A stretch of DNA of 64,000 nucleotides from Setophaga petechia (taxonomy: Eukaryota > Chordata > Aves > Passeriformes > Parulidae): assembly GCA_024362935.1 (NCBI GenBank), contig JANCRA010000004.1, forward strand, positions 26,403,121-26,467,120. The letters run 5' to 3'. The stretch's first letter is position 1. Each line of letters begins with the position of its first letter. The notes beneath the pieces were generated by a model. It searched no databases, was not told the origin of the DNA, and saw nothing but the letters and a program-made list of their open reading frames with translations. A program made the translations under genes and the position numbers. Below, piece by piece: positions 27,351 through 39,983 of this stretch.

Positions 27351-30300
27351 GGAAGGTTAGCTAACTACAGCTTTCACTGAGTCTCCCCATGGTTACCTAT
27401 GTCTAGGACATGGTTTCTCTTCTCCTGATGGTCATCTAGATAACCTATGTTTCTGAAGATAAGGTACATTCACACGAGATCTTTACATCTGACTGCTCCT
27501 GTAGCTTTACCATCCCTGACTCTGGGTTTGCTTCTGCAAACCATTTTCCTTTTACCTATCACAAGTATTGTGTAGGATATTACAAGAAAAGATATGGCAA
27601 ATTTCCAACTGGATACACACAGTATTCTTCAGTTTTCACGAGTGCTTGTTACTTTAGCTCCGGTTTCTACTAAACACTCCCATGCAAACATGATACTTCT
27701 TTCAGACACATTAGAATGACTTGTGCTCCTCGTACGCAAAGCTTTTCCTGTACCTGTATTTTTTTTCCTAAATATTTTCCTGTGTGTGAATGAACTGTTT
27801 CCCCTCACAGCCATCTCTTCTTATTTTCAACACTTTTTGATGCATGTTTATAATTCTACTTTTCTTATGCCCACCTCAGAAAATAACAATTATTTGACAG
27901 GCATCTGAAATTCTTTGTGGCTCACTCAGGGGCATGTGATATATGATTAATATCATGTTTCACCCCACCTGTAATGTAAATTACTGAAGGACGTAAAATC
28001 AATCTTAACAGAGTATTAGACACCTGCTGAGTTTTATTTTGCCTGTAACATTTTCAGGAAGTTCATGCTCTTTGCTAAGTTATTGATATTCAATTCAGAA
28101 TTTTCAGAATTGTTTTGTTCCTCTGTCTTCCTTATTCTGTGCTGCAAGCCTGTGGCTTTTCCAGAATAAATACCTGTTCAGTATTAACAGAGATTATGTA
28201 TAATCTATGTATAATCATTTTTCCCAACTGATTTTCAGTCCTTACTTATAAATAGACCACTAATCTGTAAATTTTGGGCATCTGTCTTCCTTGCCTTCAA
28301 GGACCACTAATGCAACCAGAAGACAAAAACAAGTGTATTAACTTGGATATAATCTCCAAATCTACATCTTCATGCCAAAACTAAAGTCATTAAGAAAATT
28401 AAAGCCCTAGATTGGACACCACATTTCTGAAAGTCTAACTATTGGAAGTTTAACAATAAATGGATGGCAATTATTTTTTCCCTTGAGCTTTTAATTTTAT
28501 TTTAAATTAAATATTATGCTTACAACACCTTCCTAAGAAAACAATCCAACATACATCTCTTTAAACTGCATATAAGGTCATACTAAATGCCCAGTCATAA
28601 ATAAAATAAACAACTTTTTTTTCTTTATAGCTTCAAAATACATAACAACGATCAAATTAATATATATGAAACAGCCCTGCTTATGACCTTGGCTAAATTA
28701 ATAGGTTTGATTCTTAGAATTTGGAGATGTAACTGTCTTATTTGGCAACTGAAGAATAATCTTGTTTAGAGATGCTGTGCAATGCAAGAATAATTCAGTT
28801 ATCTCTGTGTCAGAACTTGTACTTTGCCTCAGCTTTGTCTTCCTATTTTTTCCCTTTGTGTACCATAAAACATATCAAGTCTTAATTCATAGGCTTCATA
28901 AGTTCAAAACAGGTTTCTTTGATCAGATGGAAAGCCTTAAGGAAACGTAACATACTATTTATTCTGAATGTAGGGCCCTTTCTCTTCTATCACTTGTGGA
29001 AGCATTTATGGCTCTTTCTCTTACATCATTTCTATGGTTGATCAGGTAGTCATGTGGATGCCAAGATCTGTAAGATTCAGAAAATACATGCGGCATTTTG
29101 GCAGACTTCAGAAGTGTCATCCATACGAATCTTGCACTTGCCTCTGATTATTTCACCTGCTCAGGTTGTCCTTTCTCAGAGTTTGTATCATGATCCTTAA
29201 TGGCTCTTCCAGATCACAGCTTCTTTGTACTCTTGAAGTGTGAGTCTATATCAGCTGCATTCAGTACCATGCTTCTTTGATATAAATCAGTGTACAAAGA
29301 TGTTTGACACATACTGAATGGATGATTTCTTCCCCACATGATGTAATTTTTACTTGTCAAATTATGTTCTCTTTTTCACAGAGCTATCCTTCGTCACTGG
29401 ATTTTCTTGGTATGATGGAACGAAACATCATAACATGCAATGTGCATGGAATTTTCTCACAAATATATCACAAAATCTTCTGATATACACCTATATAACT
29501 TCAAGTTGTCGTACTACTTCTCTTTTCTGTAATTTTGCCTCTTAACCTACATATGAAAAGAAGACTGTCAAATTGCTAATAAATTTTAAAAGCTAATTAG
29601 CCACTGTACACTTTCCAATTTTACTCCACAGAAAAATGGTGTTTTGAAGACCAGGCTTTGCCCAGGTGAATTTATTGTGTGAAAGAAATTCATAAAGAAT
29701 TCAATACGAACTATAACGTCATTGACAATTGTGGTACAAAATCTAACATATACACCATACCTACTGGAAGTGTTTGTATTCTCATCATTTAGTCAAATAT
29801 TCCTTTAAAAGACAGAGCAGAAGCCAGGTGGAATGTTTCTGTTCTAGCCTAGAATTTGTAATTGATCAAAATGTTTGCCTGTTTTTGACATGGGTTAATT
29901 TCTGAGCGACATTTAAAACTTCTGTAAGAAATTTAGGTCTCAGTGAAGGGCTATAGCTGATCATACTCTAACTGATCTTATCCTGCTTCTTTTGATGTTT
30001 TTCAAGGCCTGAGATAAAACAGTCTACTAAAACAAATGGGGCTTATTTACATTTGATCATCTGCTGTTGAAACTTTGGAAAGAATATCTGAGTATCAAGT
30101 ATATTCAATTCATTAAGAAAATGTGAAGAATTCAGTGAGTTTGTCATTCGTTTTTTCCCTCCCTTGTTTGTCCTATTTTCTTTCTAAAAGTATAAAACCC
30201 TTCCAATTAAAAGATGTTTTTCTTGAGGGGAAAAAAATATAAGACTCTTTTACAGTATTTTCCCTATAGTTGAAAGAAATACATTTTCCATGCGCTGAAC

Positions 30301-30957
30301 ACTGCAAGAAATGGAACTGGTGCAAGATGTTTTGAAGCTATAACCGACCCAGGTAGCATCATTCTGAATGATAGCACTTCTTGACATTCACTTGGCATTG
30401 AGCAAAAATTATTGCAGCCAATATCTAAACACTAATGTTACTTCGACCTGATTTTCTATGTTGTGCATAGAAAGACGAAGTGATAAAGTGATAGGTTCCA
30501 TTAAAAGGTGCCCTACGTGTGTTGTTTGGGGTTGTTATCTTCATGAATATACTCTTTTCTGGTATTGCCTATGACAAACTCATTTTGACAGAGCTATAAG
30601 ACTTTCTTTCACCTAATTTCCTTTGGCAGACCAAGGCAGTTTTTAGCATGGTGATTGATCTCTTGGTTATCTGGACATTCTCATTTTAAACTGCTGTTGA
30701 AGAGACTTGAATAATTTACACTTCCTGCCATGAACTTGGCAGCTTTTTTCAACAGCTACTGATTTATTGCATCAAGCAGTGTGACAAGTTTTCTAGTCTA
30801 TATAAACACAACATGCAGTTACAAAGAGTAGTGGTGGATTGCAAACTCCACTCTTGTCATGAAGAGCTTTTAAAGGCTTCTCTAAGCAAGCAGAAATTAT
30901 CTTAACACTCAAACCATTCTGAATTGGCCCCTAGCCAGTAAATTTGAAAACAAGACT

Positions 30958-31022
30958 AAACTAAACCAAAAAAACTAAAACAAACAAAACAAAACAAAAC
31001 AAAAAGGGGAAAAAAAGAAAAG
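30958..31022. repeat. (AAAAC)n-type A-rich region
   Basis: A stretch of AAAC and AAAAC units followed by mixed A/G runs. Confidence 0.8.
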
Positions 31023-33900
31023 GAATTTAGCAGTAAAACTAACCTAAACCAAATGTTACAAACAACCCTGAGCAGTCAGCTGGAGTATTTTTCTTTGAGG
31101 ATGATGTCAATTAATATCTGAATTCATGCATTATACCATGAAAAACCTCAAATATTTAGCTAAGGTTATCCAAGACCTTTCTTGGCAAGAGAAGTATCAG
31201 GCACACCAGCTGCTTCAGCTGCTTGCCTAAAGTTTGCAGCCAACAGTCTAAAAAGCGTCTAGCAGCAGGATGGAAAGAAGGAAGAAGGGATGAGCAAATC
31301 GGCAGAGCTGGATGCAGCTGTTTTACGCTCAGCTGGTAGAATGATGCCAAAGAAATGCTTGAGTGTAGGGCTTTGCTACTGTTCTTTAGCTCCTGGTCTC
31401 ACTCCATAACTGTCCTTGTGGCAGCCTCCTTTCACTGCTTGATGTAGTCATACTTTAGTTTTATGAGTCTACTGCCTATGTCAAAATTATGTCATGGACA
31501 CCTCATTGCTATTGGTCCTTCTGAGGAGGACCATGCAGAACTAATGCTCATCCTTCTCCACAGGAGAGCTGTTTCCATACATCAAGTTTACTGATTTTCA
31601 AAGAACCAATGCTTGTTTGACTATGTACAACCAAGTGAAGGCTTATTGATTTTTTTTTCTCTACTTGAAATATTGCAGGAATAAAAAAGAAAATTGCCTC
31701 CTATCATTATGCTGCTTGGTTTAAATGTCTGTACTCATAAGGTATTATACAAAATATAAGAATAAAAGGAAGCATTAGGAAGCAAAAAGAAATGGTAAAT
31801 ACACCCAATGTAATTACTGTCTATAATACATCTTTGATTTAGTATTTAGTGTACATCATTCCTCCATACATTTTAATCTTGGGTTTTTTTCAATTAAAGC
31901 ATATAATACAACAAGCAAAGTATAATACTATCTGTTCTTCATATGCATACAAATACATCAGTAACTCACTAATACTTCAGATTCAAGAGCTCACTAGTTA
32001 TAACTTCCCAAATTCAGAACACCCATGACAGTGTGAAGCAATGAAGTCTAATTATCCTTGCACAATGATATCAGAAAAAGAAAAATTATTGATACTCTCA
32101 GCACAGCTGCTTAAACAGATCAATATCATCTGCTATAAAGCACCACTCAGCCTCTTAAACTTGTGAGACTTTGCCACACTCAACATGCTCCTTCTTCCCC
32201 TTCATTAGGCAACAAATTTTCAAACTTTCTGCTCTTTTCATAGCATCCCATGCCTCTGAGAAAAGAAAAAAAGATTCTAGAGTGTGCAGTTCTTGACTCA
32301 TGAGTAATTAAGAGATGGCCTAATTTTCTCCAGGTGAGTGCAATCTTTCATAGTTCAGACTAACCAGATTATAAGGGTCTCAGAATCATTAGGTGATTTT
32401 AAGTATTTTAAAGATGAAAATTTTGTCTCAACACTAAATGTCAAATTCCTTATGGTATGTTACAAGAAAGAAGAAAATACTAATTTTGTGGAGAATCTCA
32501 GTCTCAGACAATATTTCAGAAAGCAGAGTACAATTAGCAAAATTGTATGGAATTGCTGTAAGACTCCTCTGTAGCCATGGACACATGGTCATAGTCCCTG
32601 GTGTTTGACAAAGATCCTCTCCCACATGTGAAATACAGCTGTACGCTTGGAGTACAACCGTTGCTATACAACCAAATGTGGGTATATATTTAAAACTGCA
32701 CTGGCTCTTCTGGTAAGTATGGTAATAGTGGGAATCAGAATTTCTTTATAATAATAGCCTCTCTAATTAATACCTCCTAAGAATTCAGACTGTTTGGGAA
32801 GGGTTTTCACACCTTCAAAAACATCTATTTTCTTATAGTTCTAGAAATGCATTTTAAATCCCAGATTTTAAACCTACCTAAAAGTGCTCTTTTCTGTAAT
32901 TCTGTTCCTCAGAAACTGTCTAGTTTTTTCTTATTTTCCATGACCTCTCGTTGCCCTTAGTTTTCTTTAAAGATCACTCTTTTTTGACCCCTGTGTTCTG
33001 TCTGTCATTTATATTTCTTCCTGGCCTTAATTGCTGGCTTCATTTCCCTAATCAGGTTCTTTCTGTGCAGCTTTGAGACTTCTCCTTTTATGTCACCCTT
33101 CACTGTTAGCAACTTCACACTAGTTTTAGAAATATGAAGGAAGCCAACACTGGGGCCTGAATGCTCGTAACCCTCACCTCTTTGCACTGCCTTGCAGATA
33201 CAAAAAAATTATAAACCTGGCTGAAAACAATATTTCTTTCTCAGAAAAATTCAAGTACTGGATGGCTCAAGCCTCTCAAAGTCTGCCACAAATGCTAAGG
33301 TGACCTGAAGTTGTCACAAAGATGTATCTTTCAGATGTCATGTTTTTCAGTAGAGGCACATGGAAAACAGATTAAAATCTGACATAAAAACATAATCATA
33401 GACGGACATAATCATCCTTTGTACAAATGGTCTAAATACTGGTAAATTTTTTTGCTAAAGCAGTTGGGGCTTTTTGAGGTTCATTGTTAAAAATTTTTAA
33501 CCTGGCTGTACTGTCCTTAATACTGTACTAAAACAATAAAAAGGCAACTCTAAAATGTATGGCAGACAGGAGCCTTGGGTCAGCAAAAGTCTGTTTATTT
33601 TCATGTACTTTGGATTTACTGTGATTTAAGGAGGAATTAGAGGGTGGTAACTCCTAAAATCTTATCATAAATTTTTTCCTAAACGTGAGGGATGGCATGT
33701 GTTTTGGCAATGTCTCCAAGAGCATCTCAGAGGCTCAGGCTCTGAAAGTTTACAGACTCAAGAACTGGGCTGGTTAATGCTCTTTATGCAGTCCCACTTT
33801 TACTAAGAGTGAATCATAGGCAAGTGGATCACAAAAGGTCCATTCAGGATTCAGACTTTAAAAGCAGAGGAATTTTGTCCAAAGAGAAGACACAAAAAGA

Positions 33901-34002
33901 AAAGTGAGTGGAATATAATATAAAGATAAAATGATGGTGTACTCAGAATTGAAAAGTGAGTGGAATATAATATAAAGATAAAATGATGATGTACTCAGAA
34001 TT
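33901..34002. repeat. Recent tandem duplication, 52-bp period, two copies
   Basis: The segment starting AAAGTGAGTGGAATATAATA at 33901 recurs at 33953. Over about 50 bases the copies differ at one position (GATGGTG against GATGATG). The unit has no simple-sequence core, so it looks like a recent segmental slip rather than a microsatellite. Confidence 0.95.
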
Positions 34003-34249
34003 TATTATTTTCACTTTTTTTTTTGCACATCTACTTATCCAAGCTACATATATGCCTTACATCAACATACAAACAGTCTCTCTATTTCAACACATTTCTG
34101 ATGTATCGAGGAGGAATCAGGTTTCAAATGCATGAAGAATTTTTGGTACTTTTAGTTTAGTCTTGCTATTTCCAGCATTTCAGCTCTCCTTATGGAGAAC
34201 TGACTTTTTAATGTAAGAAGACTGAGACAGTCCCTACTGATTTGAGTAA
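34003..34249. other. Short unique spacer
   Basis: Nothing recognisable lies between the tandem duplication and the 3' end of the CR1 element. Confidence 0.4.
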
Positions 34250-36840
34250 CTACAGAGTTACAGACTAATGGAAGCTGGGAGAGACGTGTGGGTGGTCAAC
34301 ACCTCATCATAACAGGGGCTAACTTTGCAGTTATGACAGGATATTCAGGATTTTCTCCAGTTAATTTTTAATGTCTTTCAGAACAAACTGAAAAAAACCA
34401 AAATCACTGGGAAACCTGTTCCACTGCATAGTCATACTTACTGTGGAATTTCTCATCATATCCTGTCCCGGGCAATTGCTGAGAGTTTGCCTTTCTCTTC
34501 TATATCCTCTGCCATCTGATATTTATACACACTGATAAGACAACCAGTAAGTGATCTCACTTCTCTTCTTCAGGCTAAATAGCACCAGCTCTTTCAGTCT
34601 TCCCTTGAAAAGCAGGTGTTCCAATACCTGCAAGCTTAACTGGACTCACTCCACCAAAGCCACAAATCTCTTGTACTGCAGGACCCAGATCTCAAAGCAG
34701 CAGCCAGATGTGGTCTCACAAGTGCTGAGAGTAAGTGTCACTACTCTTCAACCCTCTGGTGATATTCTTCCCAACTCATCTCAGGATGTTTTCTGTCTCT
34801 TTCTGGCACATTGCTCATGACCAATCGGTTTAGTAGGTTTTCCATGCTGTTTTCTGCCAGTCTGCTTTCCATCTTATTATCCCCCAGCAGGTAGTGGTGC
34901 ATGGTCTTCTTGTTCCAAAGATCTCTTCTTTACCTTTATGAATTTCATGAGGTTCCTATCTACTGACTTGTCCAGACTGTCAAAGTCCCTCTGACTAGGA
35001 GCAGACCCATCTGGCACAAGAAACATTCTTCCTTGCTTTGTATCATCTGTAAACTTGCGAATGCCCTCTGTACCAGAATCCAGGTCATGAATGAAGATTT
35101 TAAACTGTTGAACCCTGGAGCGTACCACTAGTAACCAGTTCTCAGTTCATACCACTGACCACAACTCTTTCAGCCTAGAAATTCAGCTGTTTTTTGTCTC
35201 AACTCCTCGTGCACTTATAGCCTATACTCCTCAGTCTGTCTGTGGAGGTATTATAGCAAACAGTGTCGAAAACCTTGTTGAAGTCAGTATAACCAACATC
35301 CAATTCTCTCGCCTCATCCATCAAGCCAATTACCTTAGAATAGAAATTTATCATTTAGGTTAAACATAAACCCATGATGACTACTTCTAATCAACTTCTT
35401 GTCCTTCATGTGTTTCAAAATGGTTTCCAAGAGGGCTTCCACCTTTATCCTCCAAGGGATCAAGGTGAGTCTGACTGGTCTGTAGCTCCCTGGATCCCAT
35501 TTCTGTACCTTCTTAAAGATAGAAGTGACTCTCATGGGCACACCCTGTCAGGTCCCATGATCTCGTGCATATTTTGTTTATCTAAATATCCCCTAACCTG
35601 ATCCTCCTGTATTGAGGCTGCATCTTACATGTTCCATACATTCCTGGAATTCCTAATTGCTGCTCTTGACAGAAGAGAGGTCAAGTAGGCATTAATTTAT
35701 TCAGCTTTTTCTGTGTCCTTTTCCATGAGATCTGCCCCATTCACCAGCAGACAAACATTTTCCATAGTCTCTTTTTGCTGTTGATAAACTTTTGAAAACT
35801 CTTCTTGTTTCCCTTCACATATTTTGGAAGACTTATTTCCAGGTGAGTTTTGCTTTCCTAACCCTGTCTCAGTATGTTCAAACTGCTTGTCTATATTCTT
35901 CCCAGGACATCTTTCCCCTTTTCCACCTCTTGTACGCTTAGTTTTTGCATCTGAGTTTTGTCACTATCTTCTTGTTTATGTTTTACTTCATTTTGTGTTC
36001 ACGGGGTTCAACTCCTCTGGAATTTGAAAGGTGATTCTTTAAAGTCAACAAATTCTTCTAGAGGTCTCTCCTCTCCAGATATATATATTCCCTGTGTTTA
36101 TTTGAAAAAGATTCAGGTTGAAGCCTGCTCCCCTGAAATTCAGGGTTATGGTTCTCCTTTGTTTACTGCTCTCTGGAACACCATAATCTCAGGGCCACTA
36201 TGGCTAAGGCTTCCCCTGAACATCCACAAAGACATTTTTCTTTATTTGTCAAAAACTGGTCCAGCAGAAATTCACTGCTCATCAGGTTCTCAGCCACATA
36301 TCTGGATGCTTTTTTTAAAATGCATTTCAAAACCCTTGGTGATCTGTCATTCTGTGTTGTGCTTCTAGCAGATATTGTGGTCCCTGAAGTTCTCCATGAG
36401 ATGCAAGTCCTATGAATGTGAAGCTAACTCTAGTAGTGTGAAAATGGTCTTATCCACTTGCTCTCCCTGACCAGGAGCAGTCTGTAGCAGACACACAAAA
36501 ATTATTGCTGTTGATCAACCTGCTAATCCTGACTAATAAGCTCTGAGTTTACTCATCATGAATTCCAAGGCAGAGCTTCAATGCATTCCCACTTCTCTCA
36601 TATAAAGGCAACTTCCTACCTTCCTACCCTCTTTTCCAGTCTCTAAAGAATCTTTATACATCTATTGCAGCCCTTCAGTTATAAGTTTTCCCACCCAAAG
36701 AGTTCATAGCCCTGCAACAGCACAGAAACCTCTAATTTCCCCTGTTCTTCCTCCTGCTGCATTCATCACTGTACAGGCTCTCAGCTATGTCTATCTCCTA
36801 ATAAAAAATTTGAGAGCTTTCCCAAAAATTTTGTCTTGTA
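34250..36840 (-). mobile_element. CR1 LINE, nearly complete ORF2 (endonuclease and reverse transcriptase), degenerate
   Basis: Minus-strand translation in shifting frames gives CR1 ORF2 motifs in the right order. Endonuclease region: GYELFGW (near 36715-36690), a VALYVRE-like stretch (36610-36560), CVCYR (near 36490) and GSLSHSGPEIMVF (36215-36175). Linker: WKRGKMSWEEYRQ (35926-35888). Reverse transcriptase: EDQVRGYLDKQNMHEIMGPD (35605-35540), GSYRPV (near 35490), FNKVFDTV (near 35265) and FTDDTK replacing the usual FADDTK (35055-35036). The 3' part, including a LFSLEKRR-like region, runs to about 34250. Frameshifts and stops break it throughout. At about 2.6 kb it is long for a CR1, which is usually 5'-truncated below 500 bp. 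The 5' edge is uncertain by about 100 bp. Frames on the plus strand here are antisense shadows. Confidence 0.9.
34877..35541 (-). pseudogene. CR1 reverse transcriptase core, broken
   Basis: Two open pieces of the CR1 ORF2 polymerase survive: 35541-35335, containing SYRPV and the start of the palm region, and 35128-34877, containing the catalytic-type motif FTDDTK followed by DRNLMKF. Between them stops interrupt an FNKVFDT segment. In active CR1 this enzyme copies the LINE RNA at a nicked target site. The breaks mean no enzyme can be made from this copy. The aspartate pair of the active site is still visible. Confidence 0.88.
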
Positions 36841-36908
36841 TGACTGTCACATGTATACAGAATGTGGAATGACCCCACTTCAACATTCTTTTGTTGTTTA
36901 CAAATTCT

Positions 36909-36960
36909 CATATCATCCTATGATATCATCCTATGTATCATCCTATGATATCATCCTATA
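36909..36960. repeat. Minisatellite, four 12-13-bp units
   Basis: Head-to-tail copies of ATATCATCCTATG, the third lacking its first base, occupy the spacer between two CR1 copies. Confidence 0.9.
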
Positions 36961-37369
36961 CACTTTGTATGCTTAATTTAAGACAATCACTTCCCCACTT
37001 TTGTTCATTCTGTCTCTCATCATCATTTCTAGCTTAAAGCTCTTCTTATGTGAGATTTCACTATCCTGGATGTCAGGAAAACAGGTTTTTCAGAGATCTG
37101 ATTCAAAGACTCCCACAAGATTAAGCCAGGGAAGGCAAAGGGGATCAAGAAAGCCATTCGAAGCACACAGATCACATCCTTCAAGTTCACGAGTAGTACA
37201 TCTAAACAAAGAGGAAGTCAGGCAAAAATGTCAGGTGACATGAGTGAATGAAAAAGGAACTCCTGGACAAACACCAGAAGAACAAATAGCCTGGCACGAA
37301 TACAAAGAATATGAGCAGCCAGGAATCACATTATGAAAGCTGTTAGAATCAAACCCTCTATTAAGGAGA
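36961..37369. other. Unique spacer between two CR1 copies
   Basis: I recognise nothing in this roughly 400-bp stretch. It is moderately purine-rich from 37080 to 37300. Confidence 0.4.
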
Positions 37370-38285
37370 CATCAAGGGTAAAAGTCCCGTCACTATATGC
37401 CCTCCTAAATAGTCCTTTACATCTTTCCTGGAAGGTCATAATTAGGTCAGAGAAACCTTCTGCTGTCCAGGCTGAACAATCCCAACTCTTTCATCCCTTC
37501 CTCATAGGAGAGGTTCTCCATCCCTCTGATCTTCCTGGTCTAGGCCTCCTCTGGACTTGCTCCAACAAGTCTGTGCCCTTGCCTGTGCTGGGACCCCAGA
37601 GCTGGCTGCAGGGTTCCAGGTGGGCTCTCCCCAGAGCAGAGCAGAGGGGCAGAATCCCCTCCCCCCCCTGCTGCCCACGCTGCTTTGGATGCAGCCCAGG
37701 ACACGTTTGGCTCTCTGGGCTGGGAGTGCCCATGGCTGGGTCATGTCCAGCCTCTCACCCACCAGCAGCCCCAAGTCCTTCTCACAGGGCTGCTCTGCAT
37801 CTGCTCATCCCCAGCCTGTGCTGGTACTGGGGATGGCCCTGACCCAGGTGCAGTAACTGGAACTTGATCTTGTTAAACCTCACAAGATTCACCCAGGCTG
37901 CTCTTCATCTTGTCCAGCTCCCTCTGGATGGCATCCCCTCTTCAGGTATGTCAACAGCATCACTCAGCTTCACGCTACCTGCAAATTTTTAAGGGTGCAC
38001 TCAATTTCATTGTCCATGTCACTGATGAAGACATGAAAGAGAAGGGACACCCCTGTCACTCATGTCCTTTGGAACTCTGAGCCCTGACCACCATCGATAA
38101 GTGGATATGAATACCACATATTTATATACCAACTAGTTTCTTATCCATCTAACGATACCACTGAATCATTATCTCTCCAATTTAGAGAAAAGAATGTTGT
38201 GGAGAACAGTGTGAAAAGCTTAAAGAAGTCCAGATAAATGCCATCTGTAACCCTTCTCCACTGATATAGTCATTAGATAATATTT
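37370..38285 (-). mobile_element. CR1 LINE fragment, reverse transcriptase part, minus strand
   Basis: The plus strand reads as antisense CR1: the stretch CAGGCTGAACAATCCCAACT near 37470, CTCCTCTGGACTTGCTCCAA near 37545, a DNA match to the cysteine-rich GCIQSS region near 37690, the dividing CCCAAGTCCTTCTCACAGGG near 37772, and CTCCAATTTAGAGA with following CR1 palm sequence near 38180. The region equivalent to FADDTK is altered to an AGSVK-like sequence (near 37990). The 3' end is lost after a GGGCATATAGTGACGGGA-like segment near 37400. It is GC-richer and less decayed than the neighbouring copy, so it is a separate, probably younger insertion. The plus-strand frame of 169 codons at 37333-37842 is antisense to it. 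Confidence 0.9.
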
Positions 38286-39399
38286 CAAAACTGTATATAT
38301 CTTAATTAAGTATCAAGACTTTTTAAATATAAAATATCCCTTTTTTAAATAATGCTAATACCTTCATAGGATCTATGCTCTTGTTTGCACAGATGTCATG
38401 CTACTAAGTATGTAGACTGGTACAAAAATGTCCAATAATGTGATTTTTAAACTCACACCAATAAAAACCAGAGAAAATTCCATTCAATTTAAACTGATCA
38501 CTTTATGCCCCAAAGCATAAGAATTAATCATTTTCATTTTTATTCTAGTGAGGGAATTGCAGATGCTATTCTTATTAATACGAGTGATGATTTTTTCTAT
38601 TTTTTTTTTCTTTACACTCTCATTTGCTCTATTAATTTGTTCTCTTCAAGCAAATCCTCTGACTGATATTGCTCCAGAAGTAGAAAGGATTTTTCTATAA
38701 ACTTAGTGTTGCTTTTCTTCTAGTGTATCTATCTGTTCTTGTGAAAGTAGACGATTTCTCAAAAATCCTAGAAATACTCAAGAGTGAAACAGATTGGATC
38801 ATGTATTAAGACAGATAACTGAGAAAGAAAAACAAAAACCAGTGTAATTAAAGGAAATAACTGGAGAGTTTTCAAACGGGATTTTAAAGATGAATTTAAT
38901 CATGAAAGGTCATCAGAAATTCTTCTCCTTCAGCTAAGTACTGTAAGTAGTTGACCCAGGACCTCAATATCTGTAAAACTGTGATGGAAAATATTCTGAA
39001 CTACAAGGGAAAAAATCTTTGGAATAACTAAAGAAAATGTTACTACAATCCAACAGCACACATCCAAGCTATTGACACCACCCTTTTAACACTGATTGAA
39101 CTGCACCTAAGCATCAATTCATTTTCAATTCGGATTTAAAAGAAACTATAAAATAATTTTTGCAGAAATAAAAATGAACGTGGCCTTTTCCTGACTGAGC
39201 TGGAAACTAGAAAGCACGTCAATTCCTCTTTAATATTTTCAGAAAGGGGAATTATTATATTTGGTAAACTAATTCAAAGGGGGCATGTCATGTGATAGAA
39301 ACAAGAGTCTCTTATTTTTTAACATACCTTCCTTTCACAGGAATAATATAATCTTATTTGTTTATTAAAAGGACAACAATTATAAACTTCAAAAAGCTT
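38286..39399. other. Unique AT-rich noncoding DNA
   Basis: No gene or recognised repeat. Confidence 0.5.
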
Positions 39400-39446
39400 T
39401 GTTATAAATGATCAGCCAGAAATCCAAATTAAGAAATGCGAAAGAT

Positions 39447-39452
39447 TTTATT
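39447..39452 (-). terminator. LTR polyadenylation signal AATAAA
   Basis: The minus-strand hexamer lies about 115 bp beyond the expected start site of the LTR and just before its 3' end. Confidence 0.55.
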
Positions 39453-39592
39453 TTCGCAACCAAAATATCGTCCTCAAAACCCACAGCCAAAGAGACAGCA
39501 TCAAGCCCGGGATCGGTGCTGGATGAACCTAGACCCGACCTCTATTGCACCAGATCTCTTTCTGTTCACGAATGCTGTCTCTGGTGGGGCTG

Positions 39593-39601
39593 TTTTATAT
39601 A
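39593..39601 (-). promoter_or_regulatory. LTR TATA box
   Basis: Minus-strand TATATAAAA followed by a C-rich stretch, placed as expected for the promoter of the LTR. Whether it is used cannot be told. Confidence 0.5.
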
Positions 39602-39983
39602 TTTTTTATGCCTGAGGCAGAAGTGCCCCAATTTCTTTTGTAACCCTACATATGCAATACAGTTTCTTTCACAGTGCAGGGCTGGACAATCGCTGTTTCC
39701 TGAGTAGTGGCAAACGCGGATCATGTCAGGGGAAGTGTGTATTTAGATGGATCTTCCTTGGTGACTTTGGTTATCTCGATCGATGGTATCTATCAAGCAA
39801 TGATCACCCTTGGGTGTTTCCTGATGGCCCGGAGGCCGGTGATCATCACACTGGCCACGTCTATTCATGGGTAAACGAGGCATTATTCTCCTGCTGCCTT
39901 CAGGAGTTACGAATTCCGGAGTGGTTACATGTCCCTGGGCTGCTTGTGGTCAGAGACTTGTTGGATTTTATAATTTTATAACA

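Larger units (their letters stand above)
24532..33900. other. Long unique AT-rich noncoding stretch
   Basis: More than 9 kb with no recognised gene or interspersed repeat. It contains a TAGATA-rich simple region at 27243-27350, an AAAAC-type A-rich patch at 30958-31022 and a short TATATG patch near 26205-26220. Open frames here reach only about 78 codons and look random. Confidence 0.5.
39400..39983 (-). mobile_element. CpG-rich ERV LTR, minus strand, family C
   Basis: The 584-bp block is bounded by inverted ends TGTTATAAA (39400) and TTTATAACA (ending 39983). On the minus strand it has a TATATAAAA box (39601-39593), then about 115 bp after the expected start an AATAAAA signal (39452-39446), the spacing of U3, R and a short U5. 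I count roughly sixteen CpG sites in a CpG-poor neighbourhood, including TCTCGATCGATGG near 39776 and CCCGGAGGCCGG near 39828, which suggests recent insertion. No internal ERV sequence adjoins it. I cannot see a clean target duplication. Plus-strand frames at 39408-39707 and 39652-39981 are antisense within it and are not genes. Confidence 0.65.

Noticed and set aside
35958..36368. 136-codon plus-strand frame
   Set aside because: It is antisense to the endonuclease region of the CR1 at 34250-36840.
37333..37842. Longest open frame (169 codons, plus)
   Set aside because: It is antisense to the CR1 fragment at 37370-38285; its GC-rich opposite strand explains the lack of stops.
39652..39981. 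109-codon plus-strand frame
   Set aside because: It is antisense in the U3 of the minus-strand LTR at 39400-39983.
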